This document shows, piece by piece, positions 8,382-16,678 of a stretch of 64,000 nucleotides of DNA. Every line of letters begins with the position of its first letter. Position 1 is the first letter of the stretch. A program made the translations under genes and the position numbers. Origin of the DNA: Chryseobacterium endalhagicum (lineage in GTDB: Bacteria; Bacteroidota; Bacteroidia; Flavobacteriales; Weeksellaceae); the NCBI RefSeq assembly GCF_016745235.1, contig NZ_JAELVM010000001.1, positions 199,856 through 263,855 on the forward strand, read 5' to 3'. The notes beneath the pieces were generated by a model that ran no database searches, was not told the DNA's origin, and was given only the letters and a program-made list of their open reading frames with translations.

Positions 8382-9173
8382 ATGAAAAAAAAGATTAATC
8401 CAATAGATGAAAAACAGTTCTATGATTATTTTGCGAATAACAGTGAGCTTCCTGAGGATTATTTTGATTTTTTTTCGGCTGCAATTAAAAAAGCTAAAAG
8501 CTTCTCTATAGGTCCCTATTTCTGGTTTATTACGAATAATACCAAAATGAGAACTGAGCGGATCAGTAAAAATATTGAGCAGTTTACCCCTTACAGCAAA
8601 AAAGAATGGATGAACTCAGATACTGAATTTTTTATCAATCTGTTTCATCCGCAGGATAGAGGTCATATCATGGCTGCGTTTGTATTTTCTGCTACTTTAC
8701 GGATGCAGCTTCTAAGGGAAGGAAAAACCGAACTAAGATTTAATTACTACGGCAGGATGATCAACCGGGATGGGGATTATCGTTGGATTCTGCTTCAATC
8801 TCCTCTTCAGATTATTAGTCATTATGCAATAAAAGCTTCATTGGTTGTTATTTATGACCTCTCCCATTTTATTATTCAAAGTCTGCCGCTGCTTTCCATC
8901 ATAGATTTTGCAGATAATGAAGTTCAGTATTTCAAGCATATTGATCAGCAAATGCATAAAATAGATACGGAAAAGCCTCATATTACGGAACGCGAAAAAG
9001 ACGTTCTTAAGCTTATGGCACAAGGTTTCAATAGCCCGGAAATCGCGGCGAAGCTTTTTCTTTCTTATCATACGGTGGAAAACCATAAACGCAACCTCAG
9101 AAAAAAAACAAATACTAAGACTTCCGCAGAACTGATTGCTTATACGATGAGCCATAGTCTGCTTGTACTTTAG
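8382..9173 (+). CDS. PAS-like/LuxR-type transcriptional regulator, copy 1
   Basis: 263 residues. Residues about 30-165 look like a PAS-type sensor (SIGPYFWFITNN...FFINLFHPQDRGHI...YYGRMINRDGDYRWILLQSPLQI). The C-terminal 65 residues are a LuxR/GerE helix-turn-helix (ITEREKDVLKLMAQGFNSPEIAAKLFLSYHTVENHKRNL). Such proteins bind DNA and respond to an unknown signal. A close paralogue follows 161 bp downstream on the same strand: a recent tandem duplication. Confidence 0.85.
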   Translation: MKKKINPIDEKQFYDYFANNSELPEDYFDFFSAAIKKAKSFSIGPYFWFITNNTKMRTERISKNIEQFTPYSKKEWMNSDTEFFINLFHPQDRGHIMAAFVFSATLRMQLLREGKTELRFNYYGRMINRDGDYRWILLQSPLQIISHYAIKASLVVIYDLSHFIIQSLPLLSIIDFADNEVQYFKHIDQQMHKIDTEKPHITEREKDVLKLMAQGFNSPEIAAKLFLSYHTVENHKRNLRKKTNTKTSAELIAYTMSHSLLVL

Positions 9174-9334
9174 CAAACTTTCATGTATTAACCAAAACTT
9201 TAAACCCTTATTTCTAAAGTCATAGACTAAGGGGAATATGGACAGGAATTGCTATGGCTTATTAGTTTTCATTGGTATAATTATCGCTATAGATTTAATA
9301 ATCGGCATGTATAATTTAATATCCATAAAATATT

Positions 9335-10129
9335 ATGAAAAAAAGGATTAATCCAATGGATGAAAAGCAGTTTAACGATTATTTTAATGAGAAAAACGGT
9401 GAACTGCCTGAAAATTATTTTGATTTTTTTGATGATTCCATTCAAAATGCTAAAAGTTTTGCTATCGGGCCCTATTTGTGGTTTATTAATAATGGGACAA
9501 GAATGAAAACAGAACGGATCAGCGAAAATATTGAACAATTTACTCCTTTCAGCAAAGAAGAGTGGATGGATTCAGGGACCGAATTTTTTATTAATCTGTT
9601 TCATCCGCAAGACAGAGAGTATTTGATGGCTGCCTTTGTATTTTCCGCCAATGTCCGTTTACAGTTTCTAAGGGAAGGAAAAACCGATGTAACCTTCAAT
9701 CATTACGGCAGAATGATTAACCGGAATGGAGAGTATCGCTGGATATTACTGCAATCTCCGATTCAGATTATTAATAATTTCGAAATAAAAGCTTCTATAG
9801 TCTTTATTTACGATCTTTCCCATTTCATTATTCAAAACCTGCCGCTACTTTCCATCATGGATTTTACGGATGATGAAGTTCAGTATTTCAAACATATTGA
9901 CCAGCATCAGCTTAAAATAGATGTCGATAAACCTCATATTACCAATCGTGAAAAAGACGTCCTGAGGCTTATGGCACAGGGTTTCAACAGTCCGGAAATT
10001 GCAGAGAAACTTTTTCTCTCTTATCATACAGTGGAAAATCATAAACGTAACCTCAGAAGAAAAACAGATACAAAAACTTCCGCAGAGCTCATTGCTTATA
10101 CGATGAATCATAGCCTGCTTGTACTTTGA
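9335..10129 (+). CDS. PAS-like/LuxR-type transcriptional regulator, copy 2
   Basis: 264 residues, collinear with the 8382 gene and identical at most positions, including the LuxR domain (ITNREKDVLRLMAQGFNSPEIAEKLFLSYHTVENHKRNL) and the PAS-like core (YGRMINRNGEYRWILLQSPIQI). Substitutions concentrate in the N-terminal and middle sensor region, as expected if the copies are diverging in signal but not in target DNA (inference). Ends before a strong terminator, beyond which the integrated element begins. Confidence 0.85.
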   Translation: MKKRINPMDEKQFNDYFNEKNGELPENYFDFFDDSIQNAKSFAIGPYLWFINNGTRMKTERISENIEQFTPFSKEEWMDSGTEFFINLFHPQDREYLMAAFVFSANVRLQFLREGKTDVTFNHYGRMINRNGEYRWILLQSPIQIINNFEIKASIVFIYDLSHFIIQNLPLLSIMDFTDDEVQYFKHIDQHQLKIDVDKPHITNREKDVLRLMAQGFNSPEIAEKLFLSYHTVENHKRNLRRKTDTKTSAELIAYTMNHSLLVL

Positions 10130-10155
10130 GTAAATGATGTCAACTTAAAAATAAA

Positions 10156-10183
10156 AAAAACACTGTAGCTGTACAGTGTTTTT
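10156..10183 (+). terminator. rho-independent terminator after the LuxR pair
   Basis: Stem AAAAACACTGTA / TACAGTGTTTTT with GCTG loop, 26 bp after the stop codon. The A and T tracts make it usable in both directions. It is the last chromosomal feature before the element boundary at 10202. Confidence 0.8.
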
Positions 10184-10201
10184 ATTTTGATGGTGATAAT
10201 C

Positions 10202-10219
10202 TTGGTGGAGTTGGAGGGA
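10202..10219 (+). repeat. att core, distal copy
   Basis: TTGGTGGAGTTGGAGGGA, identical to 20410-20427, which is the acceptor end of ssrA. Marks the far boundary of the element; the original chromosomal tmRNA 3' end was displaced here. Confidence 0.9.
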
Positions 10220-10355
10220 CTATAAATAATTAATCAGTTTAAATTATACCGATTTTTTATTTTGCTCTATATTATATTAAATGACTGTTAATAAAGGGTT
10301 TTATGACTTTATTAAAAATTATGAAAGTTAAATAAATTAAGATACGGTTAATAAT

Positions 10356-10387
10356 TACTGACTAAATACTGACTAACCACTGACTAA
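10356..10387 (+). repeat. integrase arm-type sites, three copies
   Basis: Three direct repeats of [TC]ACTGACTAA at 10356, 10367 and 10378, exactly 11 bp apart. The same repeat occurs twice at the other end (20348-20368). The array abuts the -7 box of the integrase promoter, so bound integrase would probably also repress its own gene. Confidence 0.75.
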
Positions 10388-10391
10388 GTTG

Positions 10392-10399
10392 TATCTTTG
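10392..10399 (+). promoter_or_regulatory. -7 box of the integrase promoter
   Basis: TATCTTTG matches TAnnTTTG and sits 21 bases before the integrase ATG. The -33 region falls inside the arm-type repeat array. Confidence 0.65.
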
Positions 10400-10420
10400 T
10401 GTTGTTCAAAACTTACAGAT

Positions 10421-11743
10421 ATGGCTACTATCAAATTTATTCTACAGTCCAAAGGACAAAATGCACCCATCTATGCCCGTCTTTCAATTTCTGCCAAAGA
10501 ATCATTTAAACGAAAAACCCGAGAAACAATAAACCCGGATCAGTGGAATCCAAAAACGGGAAAGCCTAAAAACATTCAGGCAGGAACAGAGGAAACTTTA
10601 AAAGAAATTGACAATCTAAAATTGAAACTAAAAGAAATTGAAAGTTTTATTTTGGAGCAATACCGGAAACGAAACGAAACCGAAATTATAAACGGTATTT
10701 GGTTAGAAGAGGTTTTAACAGCCAATTATAACGGTGGGCGAAAACTTTCACAGTTAGATTATTTGGATAATTATTTAGAATATTACAAAACTGATGTATT
10801 GCCATTTCGGACAAATAGGGGCAAACGAATAGCAGATGCCACTACGAAAAAACAAATAACCATTATCAATAAAATTAATGCATTTGTAAAGACAGGAAAT
10901 CGACGGTTAAAAGTTTCTGACTGGAACGTTTCCGTATCAAATAAATTTGAGCAGTTTTTAGATGAGCAGGGAATAGCAAAAGGTACAATAGGACGTTATA
11001 TTAAATATCCTAAAACGATTATTAACCATGCTAAAACTCTAAATATTGAAGTCAGTAAAAACATAGACGAAATTAAAGGTTACACCACAGAAACCCCGAC
11101 CATTTTTTTAACAGAAAAGGAACTGCGAGATATACAGCAATTGACATTCTTAGAACCTCAACTGGAAACCGCAAAAGATTGGTTAATTATCGGATTTTAT
11201 ACCGGGCAAAGAGCGTCCGATTTACTGCAAATGACGCCCAAAATGTTTACAAATATCGACGGACATACATTTATTAATCTACATCAACAAAAGACTAAAA
11301 ACGGGGTTTTAATTCCGATGCACGATGAGGTTAAAAAGATAATTGAGAAAAGGAACGGACAATTTCCGCCCGTTTTTTCTGCAAATATTGAAAGTGCGAA
11401 AACCATATTTAATAACCATTTACGAACCATAGCGAAAAAGGCAGAAATAAACCGTTTGGATTTCGGTAAAAAATTCGATCCAAAATCAAAACGATTTGTT
11501 TACGGTCAGTACCCGTTATGTGAAATTATTTCGTCCCACGTCTGCAGACGGAGTTTTGCGACGCACAATTATATTAAGGTTCCGACACCTATAATAATGG
11601 CAGTAACAGGTCATAAAACCGAAAAGGAATTTTTAAATTATATCGGTAAGGATTTTAACGACCAATCAAAAGAAATTCTTAATTATTGGAACCATCCCGG
11701 AACCGCCCCGGAATCACCTGAAAAAACTAAAACCGCTAATTAA
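10421..11743 (+). CDS. tyrosine recombinase (element integrase)
   Basis: Catalyses integration and excision of the element at ssrA. The start ATG at 10421 (MATIKFIL) gives 440 residues. Residues 1-80 are an arm-binding domain (IKFILQSKGQNAPIYARLSI), about 105-215 a SAM-like core-binding domain, and the catalytic domain follows. Catalytic residues are Arg264 (YTGQRASD), Lys291 or nearby, His373 and Arg376 (HVCRRSF), His398 (TGHKTEKE) and Tyr407 (LNYIG). All are present, so it looks active. It is the gene nearest attL and reads away from it. Confidence 0.93.
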   Translation: MATIKFILQSKGQNAPIYARLSISAKESFKRKTRETINPDQWNPKTGKPKNIQAGTEETLKEIDNLKLKLKEIESFILEQYRKRNETEIINGIWLEEVLTANYNGGRKLSQLDYLDNYLEYYKTDVLPFRTNRGKRIADATTKKQITIINKINAFVKTGNRRLKVSDWNVSVSNKFEQFLDEQGIAKGTIGRYIKYPKTIINHAKTLNIEVSKNIDEIKGYTTETPTIFLTEKELRDIQQLTFLEPQLETAKDWLIIGFYTGQRASDLLQMTPKMFTNIDGHTFINLHQQKTKNGVLIPMHDEVKKIIEKRNGQFPPVFSANIESAKTIFNNHLRTIAKKAEINRLDFGKKFDPKSKRFVYGQYPLCEIISSHVCRRSFATHNYIKVPTPIIMAVTGHKTEKEFLNYIGKDFNDQSKEILNYWNHPGTAPESPEKTKTAN

Positions 11744-11746
11744 TAT

Positions 11747-11776
11747 TATATTTGTTTAAACGTTCAAACCTCAGTA
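11747..11776 (+). promoter_or_regulatory. promoter and shared operator-like motif before the 266-residue gene
   Basis: TATATTTG at 11747-11754 is a -7 box; CGTTCAAACCT at 11761-11771 recurs at 13417-13427 and, slightly changed, at 10404. The motif lies between the probable transcription start and the ATG. Confidence 0.5.
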
Positions 11777-12577
11777 ATGGAACTACCTATGTACCAAGCC
11801 TTAACCGAATTTCAAGATTGCTATTTAGATGCATTTGAAAAATTTCCCGAATTCACATTATTGGAATATTTGAGGGAATATAAAAAAAAATACGAACTTT
11901 TATCTCACGAGAATATGACGCTATTATCTAAGTATGGTGGTGAATTAATGACGATAGCCAATCATTATAACATGTATGGGAAAACTCTTGGTCTTACAAA
12001 TATGTTACCTCCATACATAGTAAATGATCACGGGTTGTCATTAGGGCAAATTATCAGAGAAATAAGAGCGGGAAAAAAATTTGATGAGGAAGAGCAAAAT
12101 AATTTAACAGATATATTTAAGAAATATGAAAACTGTAGAAATGAGTTAGGAAAACATGTAACTGTAAATGTTACTTTAGAGAGCATTATTTTCTTAATAA
12201 ACGAGAAAATTGATAACGCTAAACAGGCATTTAGGGAAACTGATCGGAAACCAATTTATAGTGTACAAGATAATCCAGAAGTGGATTTTTCCGATAATTC
12301 AGACAAAGTAAAATTAATAATGTTAGAGAGATTAGGGATAATAAATTATATCAAAACCATTCAGACCAAACCCGATACAATTTCACACACGTCCGAAATA
12401 CTTTCTGCAATTACTGGAATAGACAGCAAAACGCTAAATTCTTATTTATATCCGATGTTAAAACCATGTAGAGATGACGACGACAAAAATAGTCCTTATA
12501 AAAACCCTGAAAACTTGGAAAAGGCAGAAAGGGAATTAATAAAACTTAAAATTAAAAATATACATGCTAACCATTAA
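11777..12577 (+). CDS. element-encoded protein of unknown function
   Basis: 266 residues, helical, without signal peptide or membrane segment. The C-terminal part (KLIMLERLGIINYI...LSAITGIDSKTLNSYLYPMLKP...KNSPYKNPENLEKA) resembles, from memory, proteins that often accompany integrases in Bacteroidota elements, but no function is established to my knowledge. Lies 33 bp after the integrase with its own -7 box; its stop codon lies inside the following terminator stem. Confidence 0.7.
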   Translation: MELPMYQALTEFQDCYLDAFEKFPEFTLLEYLREYKKKYELLSHENMTLLSKYGGELMTIANHYNMYGKTLGLTNMLPPYIVNDHGLSLGQIIREIRAGKKFDEEEQNNLTDIFKKYENCRNELGKHVTVNVTLESIIFLINEKIDNAKQAFRETDRKPIYSVQDNPEVDFSDNSDKVKLIMLERLGIINYIKTIQTKPDTISHTSEILSAITGIDSKTLNSYLYPMLKPCRDDDDKNSPYKNPENLEKAERELIKLKIKNIHANH

Positions 12578-12592
12578 AAGTTAGCATTTTTT
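12564..12592 (+). terminator. terminator overlapping the end of the 266-residue gene
   Basis: Stem ATGCTAAC / GTTAGCAT (8 bp) with an 8-base loop that contains the TAA stop, followed by six Ts. Confidence 0.75.
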
Positions 12593-12633
12593 AATTTAAG
12601 TAAAATTTAGTATTACTAATTAATTACTAACAA

Positions 12634-12674
12634 CATCTTCGTAACAGATTTAACGAAACAATTAAAATCTGTTA
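12634..12674 (+). promoter_or_regulatory. promoter with overlapping palindromic operator, excisionase-like gene
   Basis: CATCTTCG at 12634-12641 is a near-consensus -7 box. It is followed at once by the 10-bp inverted repeat TAACAGATTT (12642-12651) / AAATCTGTTA (12665-12674), which ends 5 bases before the ATG. A protein bound here would block transcription start. Confidence 0.5.
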
Positions 12675-12679
12675 TAAAA

Positions 12680-12958
12680 ATGGAAACAATTAATTTTTAT
12701 GGTGTAACACCTGCCGACCTGATTCGGGAAATTGCAAACGAAGTAAAAAGTACTTTATTTGCCGACATTCTAAAAACCCTAACCGAAAACGAACCTAAAA
12801 GGTATTTGTCAGCTGATGAGGTTTGCCAAAGGTTTGCGGTAACAAAACCCACCATTCACGAATGGAGAAAACGGAAAATTCTAAAATCTTATAAATTAGG
12901 TTCCCGGGTTTATTACCGTTTGGATGAAATTGAAAACGCAATGATTATTAACGATTAA
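12680..12958 (+). CDS. excisionase-like helix-turn-helix protein
   Basis: 92 residues. The C-terminal half is a MerR-type winged helix of the HTH_17/excisionase family (RYLSADEVCQRFAVTKPTIHEWRKRKILKSYKLGSRVYYRLDEIENAM). In integrative elements such proteins direct the integrase towards excision and can regulate element genes. The palindrome just upstream suggests autoregulation (inference). 11 bp separate it from the next gene. Confidence 0.82.
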   Translation: METINFYGVTPADLIREIANEVKSTLFADILKTLTENEPKRYLSADEVCQRFAVTKPTIHEWRKRKILKSYKLGSRVYYRLDEIENAMIIND

Positions 12959-12969
12959 TATTTATTGCC

Positions 12970-13377
12970 ATGGAAAAGACGTTCACACCGGATCATTACA
13001 AATTAACGTGCATACTTGACGAGGTTAAAAAAACATTTAGACAATACAAGCTAAATTCTGCAGACCGCCCTGACCTATTGCCGGAGTTAGTCCGTACGCA
13101 AAAGAATAACGGTTATAATTCCATAACGGGAGCCGAAAACCTTTTGATTATACGGAATGCGTCCAACTGGACGAAATGCACTCTAATTGGATTACGACCC
13201 ACGGGAATACCTAATTTCTACTATTCAGATTTGCCCGTAAAAGGTGTAAAATCTTTAATAGTGGTATTTGTTCCTGACAACGAGAAAACGATGGTTTTAA
13301 GGGTATACAAACAATTCTATCCACATTTAGCAATTGACCGCCACAGGATAATAAATTCGATCATTCAGAAATTTTAA
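12970..13377 (+). CDS. element-encoded protein of unknown function
   Basis: 135 residues, no signal peptide. Mixed alpha/beta pattern with TGAENLLIIRNASNWTKCTLIGLRPTG and a C-terminal ALKIDRHRI-like helix (AIDRHRIINSIIQKF). Lies between the excisionase-like and replication-like genes, 11 bp after the former, so part of the element backbone operon. Family not recognised. Confidence 0.65.
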   Translation: MEKTFTPDHYKLTCILDEVKKTFRQYKLNSADRPDLLPELVRTQKNNGYNSITGAENLLIIRNASNWTKCTLIGLRPTGIPNFYYSDLPVKGVKSLIVVFVPDNEKTMVLRVYKQFYPHLAIDRHRIINSIIQKF

Positions 13378-13382
13378 ATAAA

Positions 13383-13449
13383 AAAGGGAGCGCAAAAAAA
13401 CTGCATTCCCTTTAGGCGTTCAAACCTTACAAATAGTAACTATTTGAAC
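13383..13449 (+). promoter_or_regulatory. hairpin and operator-like repeats before the replication-like gene
   Basis: An interrupted hairpin (AAAGGGA / TCCCTTT, 13383-13413) may end the upstream transcript. GTTCAAACCTTACAA (13418-13432) repeats the motif before the integrase and 266-residue genes, and GTTCAAA / TTTGAAC (13418-13424, 13443-13449) forms a spaced inverted repeat. Confidence 0.45.
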
Positions 13450-13468
13450 CGTAAAGATAGTAAAAATA

Positions 13469-14731
13469 ATGCTGGATTATATCAAAATAATAATAGTTGA
13501 TACACTGCAAATAAATGAGGTTTGGAACCATTCAGACCTTATTTATCACAGTGAACATACCTATTTAAATAAGTCTGACGGCACTTTAAAAAAAGTAGGA
13601 AAAAAGTCTTATTTAAACCTAAATTTCACACGATACGAAAACCGGTTAGAGATAGACGGGAGTTTGCACAAATTATTTAATACAGGATTGCACAACGCTA
13701 ACGATTTTACAGTTACAGACTGCATTAATACGATTAACAAATTTTGTATGCAATTCGGAGTTGATCCGGAACTTTGCAACGTCATAGGGTTAGAATTTGG
13801 AATTAACGTGACCGCCCCGAACAATGTTTCTGATTTGGTTAAATGGTTAAGATTTCACCACCGGAAACAATTTGTAAAATTCCCGAAGTTAGAACAGTGT
13901 TATTTTGCCGGTACTGATTATTTCGGGGTTAAGGCATACAATAAAACACTACAGTTTCCGCAATATGCAGAGCCAAATATATTTCGGTTTGAGGGCAAAA
14001 CCCGTCAATCCAAATATTTAGTTTTAAAAGGAATAAAGACATTAAAAGATTTGACTGATCCGACAATTTTCAGACTGTTGTCAGATGTCATTTTAGCGGA
14101 GTGGGGAAACGTATTAATATTTGATAAACGAACGAAAAAAGGCGTTAAATTTTGTAACACTGATTTTTGGCTGGAAATTCTCGAAAGTAACCACCGGAAC
14201 ACCTTTATAAAGTCGAAGAAAAGATATTATAAATTATTAGGAAGAAACGGTCTGCAAAACCTTATCTACACGGTAATAGATGAGAAATTGAAACTATTAA
14301 ATGAGTGTGCAAATTCTACGATTTCAGAACTGGGTAAACTTATAAAACCTGAAACCACAAATGGAGTAAAACCGCAAAAAATCGGTGTGCATATTCCAAC
14401 TATAGTAAAGGTGGAAAACAACCGACAGCCGGAACCCACAGTTTACCGTATTTGTTTAGTAACTGGATTAGATATTTCTATGCAGAAAAAGGATAGTGTT
14501 TTTTTATGTATTGCTGGTTTGAAATATTACCGAGAAAATGAACCTGCTAAATATAACTTGGTTGAAAGGCAATATTTAACCAAAAAAACAAAACCTTTGA
14601 AATGGGAAGAGCAATTGTATTATATTTCGCACAATATCCGAAATGCCTACACAAACAAAATACACAATCAGAAGAGTTTTGAAAAAAGAAACTACAGCCC
14701 GAATCAGCTACAGTTTAATTTTAGAACCTAA
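13469..14731 (+). CDS. replication-initiator-like protein
   Basis: 420 residues. GLEFGINV (about 107-114), then FGVKAYNKTLQ (about 152-162) and FRFEGKTRQ (about 172-180), resemble the order in rolling-circle initiators of the phage gpII / Rep_trans type: a conserved hydrophobic strand, a YxK motif, then RxE-R. Remaining sequence is basic and helical. If correct, the element could replicate as a circle after excision. I cannot confirm the family; a non-replicative nuclease is possible. A 22-bp repeat overlaps its stop codon. Confidence 0.5.
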   Translation: MLDYIKIIIVDTLQINEVWNHSDLIYHSEHTYLNKSDGTLKKVGKKSYLNLNFTRYENRLEIDGSLHKLFNTGLHNANDFTVTDCINTINKFCMQFGVDPELCNVIGLEFGINVTAPNNVSDLVKWLRFHHRKQFVKFPKLEQCYFAGTDYFGVKAYNKTLQFPQYAEPNIFRFEGKTRQSKYLVLKGIKTLKDLTDPTIFRLLSDVILAEWGNVLIFDKRTKKGVKFCNTDFWLEILESNHRNTFIKSKKRYYKLLGRNGLQNLIYTVIDEKLKLLNECANSTISELGKLIKPETTNGVKPQKIGVHIPTIVKVENNRQPEPTVYRICLVTGLDISMQKKDSVFLCIAGLKYYRENEPAKYNLVERQYLTKKTKPLKWEEQLYYISHNIRNAYTNKIHNQKSFEKRNYSPNQLQFNFRT

Positions 14732-14745
14732 CAAAAGTTAACATT
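14724..14745 (+). repeat. 22-bp direct repeat, copy 1
   Basis: Begins GAACCTAACAAAAGTTA and ends ACATT; identical over 22 bases to 15594-15615. Contains the small palindrome TAAC-AAAA-GTTA. It overlaps the stop codon of the replication-like gene. Confidence 0.75.
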
Positions 14746-14792
14746 CTGAAAGTTATTTATATATTTATATCTGTATTAACTAGCTTACCTAT

Positions 14793-15590
14793 ATGATAAA
14801 CTTTGTTTTCGGAGGTCCAAATATCAATGTCAAATTTGATAAATTAAAAATGGACCAAAAACTTTTAAATTTCAATAAAAATTTAGAATGTCCTAACTGT
14901 AAATTTAGGTTCAATGATAATAACTTAAGTAAGTTTTCTTGCGGGAATTGTAGAGAGCAGATCTTTATTAGAAAGATCAATAATAAAAATTACTACATAA
15001 CTAAGATACAAAATGAAGAGATTGGTAATATCAAAAAATCCTACGCTATCATAAATAAATATTATAATTCATTAATTATTTACGGTTATGAACAAGTACA
15101 ACTTGAAAATGAGCTAGGTAAGCTAAATTGGCAGGATACACAAACAATTAAAGAATTTATTTGGTCTGCTCTTAATAATCTTACATTAATTAAAACAGAA
15201 GATATTTTTACTCGAAGTAATTTGTTTTTTACAATGGCAAGATATTCAATAGATGAAATGGACGGCAAAGGGGTTTACGAATATCAGAAGAAAGGTTTTG
15301 ATTTAAGACTAAAAGATTATGCGAAAACATCATCGTCATTAGTTAATGATTTAGTGATAATAATAGCAAATCAAGACAATCCTATTTGTCGCATTGATAA
15401 TAATAAGAAATTTCCTCTTCAAGAAATGATAAAAAATCCCTTATTACCACATATAAATACAGGAGATAAATATGGCTGTAAATGTATGTACGGTCGTACT
15501 GTTGAACGAGACAAAAAAGGACGTATAATATTTAACGATGAAGAGGAAATCCAGCGAGCAATTGATAATATGAAAAATAAAAATAAATAA
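14793..15590 (+). CDS. zinc-ribbon protein of unknown function (cargo)
   Basis: 265 residues. An N-terminal zinc ribbon has CPNC (Cys33, Cys36) and CGNC (Cys50, Cys53). The long helical middle has no recognised domain, and the C-terminus holds a CKCMYGRTVERDKKGRIIF motif. The start at 14793 is used, but Met20 (MDQKLLNF, 14850) is equally possible. Very A/T-rich. The gene is bracketed by exact 22-bp direct repeats, suggesting a discrete insertion into the element. Confidence 0.65.
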   Translation: MINFVFGGPNINVKFDKLKMDQKLLNFNKNLECPNCKFRFNDNNLSKFSCGNCREQIFIRKINNKNYYITKIQNEEIGNIKKSYAIINKYYNSLIIYGYEQVQLENELGKLNWQDTQTIKEFIWSALNNLTLIKTEDIFTRSNLFFTMARYSIDEMDGKGVYEYQKKGFDLRLKDYAKTSSSLVNDLVIIIANQDNPICRIDNNKKFPLQEMIKNPLLPHINTGDKYGCKCMYGRTVERDKKGRIIFNDEEEIQRAIDNMKNKNK

Positions 15591-15593
15591 ATC

Positions 15594-15615
15594 GAACCTA
15601 ACAAAAGTTAACATT
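15594..15615 (+). repeat. 22-bp direct repeat, copy 2
   Basis: Exact copy of 14724-14745, starting 3 bases after the stop of the zinc-ribbon gene. Looser relatives (ACAAAAGCGTTAGC and ACAAAAGCGTAAGC) lie near 15760 and 17330. Confidence 0.75.
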
Positions 15616-15623
15616 TCATTTAA

Positions 15624-15707
15624 CATAGCGGGAATCTTATTGACAATGAAATATATGATTTTGATCGAGAATTAAAAAAAGAGCGTGGAATTGATATTGA
15701 AAAATAA
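15624..15707 (+). pseudogene. gene remnant (C-terminal fragment)
   Basis: Open for 27 codons without a start, ending in ELKKERGIDIEK and a TAA. Reads like the charged C-terminus of a lost protein, directly after repeat copy 2. Parent family not identified. Confidence 0.3.
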
Positions 15708-15753
15708 AATTTTTGAAAGTCTAAAACTTTAGTTAGATTTGCAATTCACATTT

Positions 15754-15903
15754 TAACGAAACAAAAGCGTTAGCATTTATTATACCTTGCGGAATCTGGT
15801 AAATTCAAAATTAGGTGTATTTAAATATGCGAATGCTCATGCCATAGGCGTGGGCTTTCCTATTTATTTACCTAATGGCTTACCAGGGCCTCGCAAGAAA
15901 TAG
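15754..15903 (+). pseudogene. gene remnant (C-terminal fragment)
   Basis: Open for about 49 codons without a start, ending FKYANAHAIGVGFPIYLPNG and LPGPRKK before TAG. Protein-like composition and a defined end suggest the tail of a decayed gene; parent unknown. Confidence 0.3.
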
Positions 15904-15981
15904 ATATGGTTAAGTCCCACGCTTTCTATAATTAATAAACTTTTCATATTGGGACTAAGTGAAATAGAAAAAATACAGCAA

Positions 15982-16557
15982 ATGAAAATTTTTTTAACTC
16001 TATTTTTAATCGTCTTATCAACAATTTTAAAGGCACAAAATAATGAATTTACTATTACTGATGATGGCTTAACAAAATATGTTATCACTGAAATAAATGG
16101 CACTAATAAAGAAGCGGCATATAAAAAAGTAATAGACTGGGTAAATAGAGAATTTGATACTCCTAACAAAGTAATAAAAGGAATGATCGAGAATGAGTAT
16201 ATAAGGATTGAAGGTGTAAGTAATACAGCTATGAGACGCCCAGCGATTGGAGGGATTATTCTCTGGCCTATTAAATTTGAAATAGAAATATCATTAAAAG
16301 ACAATAAATATAAATTTGAAATTATATCACTTCAAGAAGAAGATGCATTATTTCCTAAGTTTTCTTCGTCTCCTTTTACTAATTTGGATTTATCCAAACC
16401 CACAAAGTCAAGCGGATATAATTTTGTAAGAAAATCAAATGGCGAATTTAGAAATAGATATAAATACGTGTCGGATATTTCGGTTTATTTTAATAATTTA
16501 AATGGTAAATTAAAAGAGTACATATTAGGATCAAATAATAATAGTGATAATTGGTAA
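15982..16557 (+). CDS. exported DUF4468-like protein
   Basis: The ATG at 15982 (MKIFLTLFLIVLSTILKAQ) is preferred because it begins a clean signal peptide; 191 residues. The mature part (FTITDDGLTKYVITEINGTNKEAAYKKVIDWVNREFDTP...YKFEI) fits DUF4468, a domain with a predicted TBP-like fold common in Bacteroidota exported proteins. Function unknown. Cargo of the element, with about 120 bp of non-coding DNA on the 3' side. Confidence 0.68.
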   Translation: MKIFLTLFLIVLSTILKAQNNEFTITDDGLTKYVITEINGTNKEAAYKKVIDWVNREFDTPNKVIKGMIENEYIRIEGVSNTAMRRPAIGGIILWPIKFEIEISLKDNKYKFEIISLQEEDALFPKFSSSPFTNLDLSKPTKSSGYNFVRKSNGEFRNRYKYVSDISVYFNNLNGKLKEYILGSNNNSDNW

Positions 16558-16678
16558 GCTTTGAATAATCATTAAAATCCGATGCAGGTTAAAAAGGATT
16601 AGGCAAAGAAAATTTAATGAAACGCTTGCTGTTTTCCTTAATAATTTAGGTTTCGAAAATTAGACGTAAATTTATTCT

